From Gudongella sp034006985 (GTDB taxonomy: Bacteria > Bacillota > Clostridia > Tissierellales > Tissierellaceae), in contig JAVERT010000001.1 of NCBI GenBank assembly GCA_034006985.1, positions 62,001 to 126,000 of the forward strand: 64,000 nucleotides of DNA, read 5' to 3'. The notes under the pieces are model-generated. The model ran no database searches and had not been told where the DNA came from. It saw nothing but the letters and a program-made list of their open reading frames with translations. Position 1 is the first letter of the stretch. Every line of letters starts with the position of its first letter. Position numbers and translations under genes: made by a program. Of the stretch, positions 25,301 to 32,459 are shown piece after piece.

Positions 25301-26749
25301 ATGAAACATATAAAAGAATTAATAATCAATAATTTTCAATCTCATAAGTATTCTGAGCTCCATTTTGGTCAAGATTTAAATGTTATTATAGGCCCTTCTG
25401 ACTCTGGGAAAACTTCTATAATTAGGGCTTTAAAGTGGGTTCTATATAACGAGCCCTCAGGAGATTTTTTTATAAGAGAGGGCGAAAACGAAGTAAGCGT
25501 TACAATTAAACTAAGTGACAATACAGTATTAAAAAGATATAGAACAAAGAGTAAAAATGGATACCAACTGATAACATCAGATGGTATAGAATCAGTCTTT
25601 GAAGGTATAGGAACAAGTGTACCTCAAGAAATAATTGATAAAACAGGTATTTCCAAAATGCTACTTGATGGTGATCACTCTAATGCTATCAACCTTGGTG
25701 AACAATTAGAAGGCCCATTTTTGTTATCTGAAAAAACTTCAACAAGAGCAAATGCAATTGGAAGGTTAGTAGGAGTCGATATATTAGATGAAGCCTTAAG
25801 AGAAGTGCTTAAAGATATAAGAAACCTTAATACAACCAAAAATTTAAAAGAAGTATCAATTGAAGAATTAAACAAAAGTATTAAAGAATATGATTTTGTA
25901 GATGAATTAAAAATAAAATATAAGGCCACAAAATTTTTATTAAATAAACTAAAAGAATACGACTATAATAAAACAAAATTGGAAGATATAAAGAATAGAC
26001 ATGATAAATTTAAAATAGATTTAAGTGAAGTGAAAAACATTTTATTAAAACTTGAAAATATTGATACAATAGATGAAATATCTACTAGAATAAAATCTAA
26101 TTTAGACAATTACTCTAAATATGGTAACATAAAATTAAAAATTAATACTATAATAACATCTAAAACGGAGAATAAACTTGTATTATCCAAGTTGCATTAT
26201 ATAGATGATATAGATAAAAGTCTTCCTAATCTAATTGAAATGAATAGGAGTTATAAACTTATAAATTCATTTAGGATAGAGATCGACCATATAAATAAAT
26301 CAAAACATATTCTTAAAAAAACTATTGATTCGAGTAAACTACTAGATATTGCAGAAAATAGCATTAATGATGGTTCAAATAGAATAAATAAGTATAATAA
26401 ATTACTGGTACTTAACAAGGCACTTTCAGACAAGCAAATTGGTTTAAAAAAAGGATCTGCTTATCTAGAAAAATTACTTCCTTATCTTAAAGAAGAAAAA
26501 ACAATAATTATTTGTAATGAAAAACTTAAATTACTAAAAAAATTAAATGAAAACTCATTAAAACTAAATAAACTAAAAAATTTAAATTCTGAAGTTAAGA
26601 TTTCTTTAAATAAAACCAAAAACGATTTAAAGCAAACCCTAGCAGAATATAGCAATATACTAGATAAGGTTGGCATATGCCCCTATTGTTTAAGTGAAAT
26701 TGATGATAAAGCAATAAAACATGTTATAGATTATCATATAGGAGGTTAA
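25301..26749 (+). CDS. Rad50/SbcC-like ATPase, N-terminal half (Walker A, coiled coil, zinc tip)
   Basis: 482 residues starting MKHIKELIINNFQSHKYSEL, like Rad50/SbcC/RecF. Walker A is GPSDSGKTS (Gly31-Ser39) and is followed by an ATPase lobe with IDKTGISKMLLDGDHSNAINLG, a Q-loop-like stretch. From about residue 165 to 455 the sequence is charged, Lys/Asn/Glu/Leu-rich and coiled-coil-like. It ends with CPYC (Cys460, Cys463) and two His (474 and 479), and stops three residues later. Neither an ABC signature nor Walker B is present. Those lie in the protein encoded at 27006-27662, so the ATPase is split at the zinc tip. A GTG at 25292 is in frame but lies in the ribosome site; ATG 25301 fits. 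Confidence 0.85.
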   Translation: MKHIKELIINNFQSHKYSELHFGQDLNVIIGPSDSGKTSIIRALKWVLYNEPSGDFFIREGENEVSVTIKLSDNTVLKRYRTKSKNGYQLITSDGIESVFEGIGTSVPQEIIDKTGISKMLLDGDHSNAINLGEQLEGPFLLSEKTSTRANAIGRLVGVDILDEALREVLKDIRNLNTTKNLKEVSIEELNKSIKEYDFVDELKIKYKATKFLLNKLKEYDYNKTKLEDIKNRHDKFKIDLSEVKNILLKLENIDTIDEISTRIKSNLDNYSKYGNIKLKINTIITSKTENKLVLSKLHYIDDIDKSLPNLIEMNRSYKLINSFRIEIDHINKSKHILKKTIDSSKLLDIAENSINDGSNRINKYNKLLVLNKALSDKQIGLKKGSAYLEKLLPYLKEEKTIIICNEKLKLLKKLNENSLKLNKLKNLNSEVKISLNKTKNDLKQTLAEYSNILDKVGICPYCLSEIDDKAIKHVIDYHIGG

Positions 26750-26751
26750 AA

Positions 26752-27009
26752 ATGGATTATGAAAAAGAATTAACTCAGCTAAAAGATAATATTGATAATG
26801 CTAAGAAACTTAAGTACAAAGCAGAAATAAGACTAGAACAATTGAAAGAACAAGAAAATGAAATAATTAAAGAACTAGAAACTATGGGCATTAAACCAGA
26901 GAATATTGAATCAGAAATTGAAACCCTAAAAGCAGACATTGAGAAACTATTAAAAGAAGCTAAAGAGATGCTACCTGAAGATATATTGAAAAAGCAGGAT
27001 CTGAAATGA
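26752..27009 (+). CDS. Small coiled-coil protein between the Rad50-like halves
   Basis: 85 residues, almost entirely heptad-like and charged (MDYEKELTQLKDNIDNAKK, then RLEQLKEQENEIIKELETMG), with a short break at GIKPENIESE and a Pro at EMLPEDI near the end. No catalytic motif, Cys or signal peptide. It lies 2 bases behind the N-terminal ATPase half, with an AGGAGG site, and its stop codon overlaps the start of the C-terminal half (ATGA). The context suggests it is part of the returning coiled-coil arm, or a clamp joining the two halves. I do not recognise a named family. Confidence 0.75.
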   Translation: MDYEKELTQLKDNIDNAKKLKYKAEIRLEQLKEQENEIIKELETMGIKPENIESEIETLKADIEKLLKEAKEMLPEDILKKQDLK

Positions 27010-27662
27010 ATGATCGAATCAGTTTACTAGCACAAGATCTAAATGATTTAAATAATTTTATTTCCAAACAAGATGGTAAAAAATTACAACTACTAGAAAT
27101 AAAAGCAAAAGAAGTTGAGATACTCGATTTTATCAATTCGCAATATGACCTTTTAGAACAAGTAATGATACTATTCCAAAAAACATCTCAATTTGCAAGA
27201 GAGCAAGCTAAATCGCAAATAGAAATACTTGTTACTAAATGCTTGCAATATATTTTCGAAAGCAATATGGAATTTCAAATTGAAATAGAAGAATTAAGAA
27301 ATAAACCAAATGCGGAGTTTTACGTTGTTAATGATACTGCTGATTTTTTCTTAAAGACAAAACCAGAACAATCGAGAGGTGGAGGTATCGTTGATATAGT
27401 TTCATTAGCCCTTAGAATATCATTTATGCAAACCCATAAACCTGCTATTGAGGGACCCTTAATACTCGATGAACCTGCTAAGCACGTAAGTGAGGAATAT
27501 ATTTATAACGTTGGTGACTTTTTAAAACAAGCATCTGAAATGTTTAATAGACAGATAATAATGGTAACTCATAATGCTCATTTAGCTGCTTTATCTGAAA
27601 ATTCATTTAGGGTACAATTATTAGGCACAACTAGTGATGTATCAAAGGTAGTCAATCTTTAA
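27006..27662 (+). CDS. Rad50/SbcC-like ATPase, C-terminal half (signature, Walker B, H-loop)
   Basis: 218 residues. The first about 80 are helical and coiled-coil-like. Then come the elements of the C-terminal lobe of an SMC/Rad50 ATPase: QSRGGGIVDIVSLALRI, in the position of the ABC signature (Ser123-Gly127), Walker B LILDEPAKH (Asp155, Glu156) and the switch His in IIMVTHNAHLA. There is no Walker A, so it cannot hydrolyse ATP alone and should pair with the protein encoded at 25301-26749. The start ATG overlaps the upstream stop by four bases, a classic coupling. EPAKHVSEEY in place of the usual EPxxxLD is typical of phage and Firmicutes SbcC-like ATPases, as far as I recall. Confidence 0.83.
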   Translation: MNDRISLLAQDLNDLNNFISKQDGKKLQLLEIKAKEVEILDFINSQYDLLEQVMILFQKTSQFAREQAKSQIEILVTKCLQYIFESNMEFQIEIEELRNKPNAEFYVVNDTADFFLKTKPEQSRGGGIVDIVSLALRISFMQTHKPAIEGPLILDEPAKHVSEEYIYNVGDFLKQASEMFNRQIIMVTHNAHLAALSENSFRVQLLGTTSDVSKVVNL

Positions 27663-27666
27663 TAGC

Positions 27667-27695
27667 TTGACATAAAACACCAAAAGTAATAAAAT
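27667..27695 (+). promoter_or_regulatory. Promoter upstream of rny
   Basis: Perfect -35 TTGACA at 27667-27672, 17-base spacer and -10 TAAAAT at 27690-27695, directly after the split-ATPase gene. It gives rny a leader of roughly 180 bases. Confidence 0.85.
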
Positions 27696-27735
27696 TGAGT
27701 TGTATGTAGCCATTAAGAGATATACAATTATATCT

Positions 27736-27753
27736 AATACCTTAACAGGTATT
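27736..27753 (+). repeat. Inverted repeat in the rny leader
   Basis: AATACCT (27736-27742), TAAC, AGGTATT (27747-27753): a perfect 7-bp inverted repeat without a T-run. It could be an operator or an RNA hairpin. Confidence 0.5.
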
Positions 27754-27797
27754 GAATTCTATGATTTTATAATTTAATGATATCAAAGAATGAGGTC

Positions 27798-27822
27798 CTG
27801 ACACAAGTTATGTGTTGGTTTT
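27798..27822 (+). terminator. Attenuator-like hairpin in the rny leader
   Basis: CTGACACA (27798-27805), AGTTA loop, TGTGTTGG (27811-27818), followed by TTTT. The stem has eight pairs, two of them G-U. It lies between the promoter and the ribosome site, so it may be a weak attenuator or an RNase target. Confidence 0.4.
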
Positions 27823-27868
27823 AGCTAATTAGGTATACTAATGATATGGAACTTGAAAATTTAATAAA

Positions 27869-29416
27869 ATGGAGGTGTTTCCTATTGATGTTCTAATTTA
27901 TGTAATTCTTAGCTTAGTTATTGGGATTATCGCTGGTTATTTTATAAGAAGATATATAGGCGAAGGAAAAATAAAAAATGCTGAAGAGTTAGCAAAAAAA
28001 ATCACAGAAGATTCGATAAAAGATGGTGAAGCTCGAAAGAAGGAGCTTCTTTTAGAAGCCAAAGAAGAAATTCACAAATCGAGAAGTGAAATTGAAAAAG
28101 AAGTCAAAGAAAGAAGAATTGAAGTCCAGAAAATGGAAAGAAGACTTCAGAACAAAGAAGAGACAATTGACAAAAGAAATGAATCACTTGAAAGAAAAGA
28201 AGATAATATTGCAAAAAAGCTTAAAACTTTAGAAGAAAAAAAAGAAGCTGTTGATGAGCTTTATGAAAAACAAACACTTGAATTAGAAAAGCTTTCAGGG
28301 TTAACTTCTGATGAAGCAAAAGAGATTCTATTAAATGATACTCGTAAAGAAATAATGCAAGAATCAGCTATGATGATTAAAGAAATGGAATCTAAAGCTA
28401 AGGAAGAAGCTGACAAAAATGCAAGAGAAATTATTTCTTCTACAATTCAGAGGATTGCTGCAGATCATGTTGCTGAAACAACAGTTACAGTAGTAGCATT
28501 ACCAAATGATGAAATGAAAGGAAGAATAATAGGTAGAGAAGGTAGAAATATTAGAACTCTTGAAACTCTTACTGGTATAGATCTAATTATAGATGATACA
28601 CCAGAAGCAGTAGTTTTATCGGGTTTTGATCCAATTAGGAGAGAAGTGGCTAGAATAGCTTTAGAAAAATTAATAATAGACGGAAGAATCCATCCTGCAA
28701 GAATCGAAGAAATGGTTGAAAAAGCTCAAAAAGAAGTTGAAAACACAATGAAAGAGGCTGGTGAGCAAGCTTCATTTGATGCGGGCGTACATGGTTTACA
28801 TCCAGAAATTATAAAATTATTGGGAAGACTTAAGTACAGAACAAGTTATGGCCAAAATGTTTTAAAGCATTCAGTAGAGGTATCACATTTAGCTGGTATT
28901 ATGGCTGCAGAACTTGGAGCAGATGTTAAAATAGCTCGTAGAGCTGGTTTGTTACATGATTTGGGAAAGGCCGTAGACCACGAAATACAAGGACCGCATG
29001 TTGAAATAGGCATTGATCTAGCTAGAAAATATAAAGAATCTAAAGAAGTTTTACACGGAATGGAAGCTCATCATGGAGATGTTGAACCTGAAACTGTAGA
29101 AGCCGTACTAATTATGGCAGCTGATGCAATTTCTGCAGCAAGGCCAGGAGCAAGAAGAGAAACATTGGAATCATATATTAAGAGACTTGAAAAATTAGAA
29201 GAAATTGCAAATTCATTTGTAGGAGTAGAAAAATCATTTGCAATTCAAGCTGGACGAGAAATTAGAATTATGGTTAAACCAGAAGATATTAGCGAAGCAC
29301 AGATTATACACACAGCTAGAGATATAGTTAAAAAAATCGAAGCTGAATTAGATTTCCCTGGTCAAATAAAAGTTAATGTTATAAGGGAAACAAGAGCAAT
29401 AGATTATGCAAAATAA
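27869..29416 (+). CDS. rny: Ribonuclease Y
   Basis: Membrane-anchored endoribonuclease that starts bulk mRNA decay in Firmicutes. Order: one N-terminal membrane helix (VLIYVILSLVIGIIAGYFI), a long charged coiled coil (about 30-195), a KH domain (MKGRIIGREGRNIRTLETLTG) and an HD domain with HSVEVSHLAG and LLHDLGKAVDHE. Length is normal. Start choice is awkward: ATG 27869 overlaps the strong GGAGGTG site (27871-27877) and has no site of its own. The only in-frame codon at proper spacing behind that site is ATT 27884, so translation may start at AUU (510 residues). I give the longer form. Confidence 0.95.
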   Translation: MEVFPIDVLIYVILSLVIGIIAGYFIRRYIGEGKIKNAEELAKKITEDSIKDGEARKKELLLEAKEEIHKSRSEIEKEVKERRIEVQKMERRLQNKEETIDKRNESLERKEDNIAKKLKTLEEKKEAVDELYEKQTLELEKLSGLTSDEAKEILLNDTRKEIMQESAMMIKEMESKAKEEADKNAREIISSTIQRIAADHVAETTVTVVALPNDEMKGRIIGREGRNIRTLETLTGIDLIIDDTPEAVVLSGFDPIRREVARIALEKLIIDGRIHPARIEEMVEKAQKEVENTMKEAGEQASFDAGVHGLHPEIIKLLGRLKYRTSYGQNVLKHSVEVSHLAGIMAAELGADVKIARRAGLLHDLGKAVDHEIQGPHVEIGIDLARKYKESKEVLHGMEAHHGDVEPETVEAVLIMAADAISAARPGARRETLESYIKRLEKLEEIANSFVGVEKSFAIQAGREIRIMVKPEDISEAQIIHTARDIVKKIEAELDFPGQIKVNVIRETRAIDYAK

Positions 29417-29433
29417 TTTATTATAAAAGATGT

Positions 29434-29462
29434 AAAACCTGCCAAATTGGCAGGTTTTATTT
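29434..29462 (+). terminator. Terminator after rny
   Basis: An 11-bp stem AAAACCTGCCA/TGGCAGGTTTT (29434-29444 with 29448-29458), AAT loop, followed by ATTTTAATT. Clear Rho-independent terminator. Confidence 0.88.
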
Positions 29463-29493
29463 TAATTGAAAGATAGGATGAAAGGAGATTATT

Positions 29494-30303
29494 ATGAGAA
29501 TATTCGACTTACATACCCATACAAATTATTCAGATGGTTTATATTCTCCAAAGGAACTTATCAATAAAGCTAAAACTAAGGGATTAAATGGAATTGCAAT
29601 TACGGACCATGATACTATTGGCGGAATTCCTGAAGCATCTGAATATATTAATGAGCTAAAAAATTTTCAAATTATTCCAGGAATAGAATTTGGGGCATCT
29701 TGCTCTGGGGATGAAGTGCACATACTTGGATACTTTATTGATATAAATAATAAAGATCTATTAAATGTACTATCAAAAATAAAATCATCAAGATGGGATA
29801 GAGGAATAGCTATATTAGATAAACTAATCAATTTAAATATTATTTTACCCAAAACTGATATAATAAAAGAAGCAAAAGAAAAGGGATTTATTGGGCGAGC
29901 TAACATTGCTAGAAAAATGGTTGAATATAAATATGTAGAAACAATAAATGAAGCATTTGAAAAATATTTAGATGTGGGAAAACCAGCATATGTTGAAAGG
30001 TATCAGCTGGCAATTAAAGAAACAATAGATTTAATTCATAAATCAGGTGGAGTATCAGTATTAGCTCATCCTGGATTAATCAAAGATCAAACAATTCTAG
30101 AAAAATGCCTAAATTATGGAATAATGGGTATTGAATGCTATCAGTCAAAACATACGGAAATTCAGGCTAAAAAATATTTGAATTTCTGCAAAAAACACAA
30201 TCTTATTGCAACTGGAGGTTCTGATTATCACGGAGATGAAGATATCTTAGGAGATTATACAATAGATATAGATTTAATAGAGATATTTAAGGAGAGAATT
30301 TAA
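29494..30303 (+). CDS. PHP domain phosphoesterase (RNase AM / YciV-like)
   Basis: 269-residue stand-alone PHP domain. The metal-binding series is complete: DLHTHTNYSDG (His7 and His9 region), AITDHDTIGG, PGIEFGAS, VSVLAHPGL and GGSDYHGDED. The closest described relatives are YciV/TrpH-type phosphoesterases, which act as 3',5'-nucleotide bisphosphate phosphatase or 5'-3' exonuclease (RNase AM). The exact substrate cannot be read. It has a good AAGGAG site. Its stop codon overlaps the start of the PadR gene by one base (TAATG). Confidence 0.85.
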   Translation: MRIFDLHTHTNYSDGLYSPKELINKAKTKGLNGIAITDHDTIGGIPEASEYINELKNFQIIPGIEFGASCSGDEVHILGYFIDINNKDLLNVLSKIKSSRWDRGIAILDKLINLNIILPKTDIIKEAKEKGFIGRANIARKMVEYKYVETINEAFEKYLDVGKPAYVERYQLAIKETIDLIHKSGGVSVLAHPGLIKDQTILEKCLNYGIMGIECYQSKHTEIQAKKYLNFCKKHNLIATGGSDYHGDEDILGDYTIDIDLIEIFKERI

Positions 30304-30680
30304 TGAAAACTACTGAAAGACAAAGACAATTCCCTTCAACTATAAGTACCACATCTTTAGTAAAATTATATATTCTTCACCTTCTAAATGAAAAAAAGTA
30401 CTATGGTAACAAATTAAAAGACGAAATAAGTAGAAGAGTAAAGAATAAATGGTCTCCTAGCCCAGGTATGATATACCCTCTTCTAAATCAATTAGAATCT
30501 GAAGGATATATAGTAGGTAATTGGGAAGAACCTCTTAAAAGGACAAAAAGAATTTATACAATTACAGATAAAGGAAAAGATCATTATTTAAACATTAAGA
30601 GAAACCACAAAAATTCTTTTGACGATTCACTCGTAATTATTAAGAGTATACTAAAAGATATATATAATATAACAATATAA
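30303..30680 (+). CDS. PadR family transcriptional regulator
   Basis: 125 residues. It has the PadR winged-helix pattern: LVKLYILHLLNEKKYYGNKLKDEI, SPSPGMIYPLLNQLESEGYI written here as WSPSPGMIYPLL, and the wing RTKRIYTITDKGKDHYLNI. It is a short PadR without the long C-terminal dimerisation helix. The start ATG overlaps the stop of the PHP gene, and an aminotransferase gene follows 15 bases downstream, so the three form one unit. The ligand and target are unknown; PadR proteins often control a neighbouring gene. Confidence 0.88.
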   Translation: MKTTERQRQFPSTISTTSLVKLYILHLLNEKKYYGNKLKDEISRRVKNKWSPSPGMIYPLLNQLESEGYIVGNWEEPLKRTKRIYTITDKGKDHYLNIKRNHKNSFDDSLVIIKSILKDIYNITI

Positions 30681-30695
30681 AATAGGAGGGGTATA

Positions 30696-31892
30696 ATGAA
30701 TTTAGAACTATCTAAAAGAGGCTTGGCTATTGAGCCATCTGTTACACTTGCAATTTCTGCAAAAGCAACTGCGTTGAAGAATGCAGGCGAAGACATTATT
30801 AACTTTAGCGTTGGAGAACCAGATTTTAACACACCGGATAATATTCAAAAAGCTGGTATAAAAGCTATTACATCCGGAGTAACTAAATATACACCTGCAT
30901 CTGGTACTATAGCTTTAAAAGAAGCGATTTGTAAAAAGTTGGAGAGTGATAATGGATTAATCTATAAACCATCAGAAATAATAATCTCAAACGGTGGCAA
31001 GCATTCTTTATACAATGCTTTGATGGCGATTCTAAACCCTGACGATGAGGTAATGTTTGGTATCCCATATTGGGTTAGTTATCCAGAACTTGTAAACATA
31101 GCCGGCGGAATTCCTGTAATGATAGAAACTATTGAAGAAAATGAATTTAAATTTTCATCAAAAGACTTAGAAAAGTATCGTACAGATAAAACTAAAGCCA
31201 TTATATTAAATAGTCCATCTAATCCAACTGGTGCTGTTTATAACAAAAGCGAATTACAAGATATTGCAGATTGGGCAGTTAAAAACAATATCTTTGTAAT
31301 CTCAGATGAACTCTATGAAAAACTTATTTATGATGGAGAAGAACATCTAAGCATAGCTTCATTAAACGAAAACATAAAAGCTTTAACTATATTAATAAAT
31401 GGTGTATCAAAAGCCTATGCTATGACAGGTTGGAGGATAGGATATGCAGCAGCAGATGAAAAAATTATTAAAATAATGAGTAATATACAAAGCCATACAA
31501 CTTCAAATCCTAGCTCGATTTCACAATATGCTAGTGTAGAAGCATTATTAGGAAATCAAGAAAGTTTAGCTATAATGAAGGCTGAATTTGATAAGAGAAG
31601 AAAAGCTATGTCTCAACTTATTAATTCAATAAAAGGATTAAGCTGCACAATGCCCAAAGGAGCTTTTTATATTATGTTAAATTATTCACAATTAAAAGGA
31701 GAGAATATAGAGGGAATGGAAATAAATTCTTCTATGGATTTTGCAAATTTATTGTTGGATAAATGTAAAGTTGCAGTTGTACCTGGAATAGCTTTTGGAG
31801 ATGACAATTATGTTAGATTATCATATGCAACTTCTTTAGAAAATATCCATTCAGGTCTAGGACGAATTAAAAAATTACTCGGATCAAAATAA
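30696..31892 (+). CDS. Class I pyridoxal-phosphate aminotransferase (aspartate aminotransferase-like)
   Basis: 398-residue fold-type I aminotransferase of the Iγ/Ib AspC group common in Firmicutes and thermophiles. Visible motifs: FSVGEPDFNTPDNI near the start, SNGGKHSLYNAL, the conserved NSPSNPTGAVY, SDELYEKLIYDG, the PLP-Lys in NGVSKAYAMTGWRIGY, and the C-terminal Arg in NYVRLSYATS. It probably transfers amino groups between aspartate (or another amino acid) and 2-oxoglutarate; the exact substrate is inferred. An AGGAGGGG site precedes the ATG. A strong terminator follows. Confidence 0.9.
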   Translation: MNLELSKRGLAIEPSVTLAISAKATALKNAGEDIINFSVGEPDFNTPDNIQKAGIKAITSGVTKYTPASGTIALKEAICKKLESDNGLIYKPSEIIISNGGKHSLYNALMAILNPDDEVMFGIPYWVSYPELVNIAGGIPVMIETIEENEFKFSSKDLEKYRTDKTKAIILNSPSNPTGAVYNKSELQDIADWAVKNNIFVISDELYEKLIYDGEEHLSIASLNENIKALTILINGVSKAYAMTGWRIGYAAADEKIIKIMSNIQSHTTSNPSSISQYASVEALLGNQESLAIMKAEFDKRRKAMSQLINSIKGLSCTMPKGAFYIMLNYSQLKGENIEGMEINSSMDFANLLLDKCKVAVVPGIAFGDDNYVRLSYATSLENIHSGLGRIKKLLGSK

Positions 31893-31902
31893 ATAATATT
31901 TT

Positions 31903-31946
31903 ATACTGGTATACATTAAATAATTATGTATACCAGTATTTTTTTT
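31903..31946 (+). terminator. Strong terminator after the aminotransferase gene
   Basis: A perfect 14-bp stem (31903-31916 with 31926-31939), 9-base loop, followed by a run of eight T. It ends the PHP-padR-aminotransferase transcript. Confidence 0.92.
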
Positions 31947-32001
31947 ACTTACATTTATTAAATAATAATATTTTACTTATATTACCAAGAAAAATACTTA
32001 A

Positions 32002-32130
32002 AATAGAATTTTAAAATATTTAGAAATAAACGAAGCCACAGAATCGATTCTAAGAGGTTTAAATGCACGTGCTAATACAATTGGTCATCTTCTTAACCAA
32101 ATCTTTTATAATGATGGCTTACTGGCTTAA
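32002..32130 (+). pseudogene. Orphan coding fragment without a start codon
   Basis: After a TAA the frame stays open for 42 codons and reads protein-like (EATESILRGLNARANTIGH, then LLNQIFYNDGLLA), ending with TAA. It has no ATG, GTG or TTG start and no ribosome site. Composition (Ala, Arg, Gly, Leu, Asn) is unlike random translation of A+T-rich DNA. I do not recognise the family. It may be the 3' end of a deleted gene. Confidence 0.35.
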
Positions 32131-32265
32131 ATAGAATTATTATTGTATAAGGAGCTATAGCAAAACGAAATAGTAGATAATTTTTTAATTATTAGGCAAT
32201 TTAGGAATAAAGTACATAAATGATACTAAATAGATCAGATAAGTTAAATGTGAAATTGATTAGAG

Positions 32266-32299
32266 CTTGGTTTATAATATTTTTAAATTATAAACCAAG
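32266..32299. repeat. Isolated 13-bp inverted repeat
   Basis: CTTGGTTTATAAT (32266-32278) and ATTATAAACCAAG (32287-32299) with an 8-base centre. No T-run on either side, so not a standard terminator. It could be a protein-binding site or the end of a small mobile sequence. Confidence 0.55.
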
Positions 32300-32372
32300 A
32301 GAATAAAAACAAGCCAACAAATAATAAGCTAAACGAAATAAAATAAATCTAAATTTACTAAGATGAATTTAA

Positions 32373-32401
32373 TTGATTTTAATTTTAATATATGATAAAA
32401 T
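32373..32401 (+). promoter_or_regulatory. Promoter of the Xer recombinase gene
   Basis: TTGATT at 32373-32378, 17-base spacer, TAAAAT at 32396-32401, with an extended -10 TG at 32393-32394. The transcript would start inside the palindrome that follows. Confidence 0.75.
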
Positions 32402-32439
32402 TATATTAGTCACAAAATAGTTATTTTGTGACTAATATA
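32402..32439. promoter_or_regulatory. Perfect 38-bp palindrome at the xer transcription start
   Basis: Two 18-base arms (TATATTAGTCACAAAATA and its complement) around a central GT, with no mismatch. It begins right after the -10 element and ends about 20 bases before the xer ATG. No T-run follows on the + strand. Candidates are an operator, possibly autoregulatory, a recombinase-binding site, or a 5' mRNA hairpin. It does not resemble the dif sites I know. Confidence 0.7.
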
Positions 32440-32459
32440 GACTGAAAAGGGGTAATTTT

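Larger units (their letters stand above)
31947..32459. other. Gene-poor interval between the aminotransferase and Xer genes
   Basis: About 510 bases without a convincing gene, more A+T-rich than the flanks. It holds a 42-codon open fragment without start (32002-32130), an isolated 13-bp hairpin (32266-32299), and the promoter with palindrome of the Xer gene (32373-32439). Composition and the orphan fragment suggest remnants of decayed or inserted DNA. Confidence 0.6.

Noticed and set aside
24319..27662. The Mre11/Rad50-like genes as part of an integrated prophage or defence island
   Set aside because: Flanked directly by recA and rny, with no integrase, att repeats, phage structural genes or toxin; base composition looks like the neighbours. 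A phage ancestry of the genes remains possible.
32402..32439. The palindrome as a dif site
   Set aside because: dif sites are about 28 bp with imperfect arms and a 6-bp centre; the sequence here has perfect 18-base arms and no match to known Firmicutes dif arms. Kept as an operator/recombinase-site candidate only.
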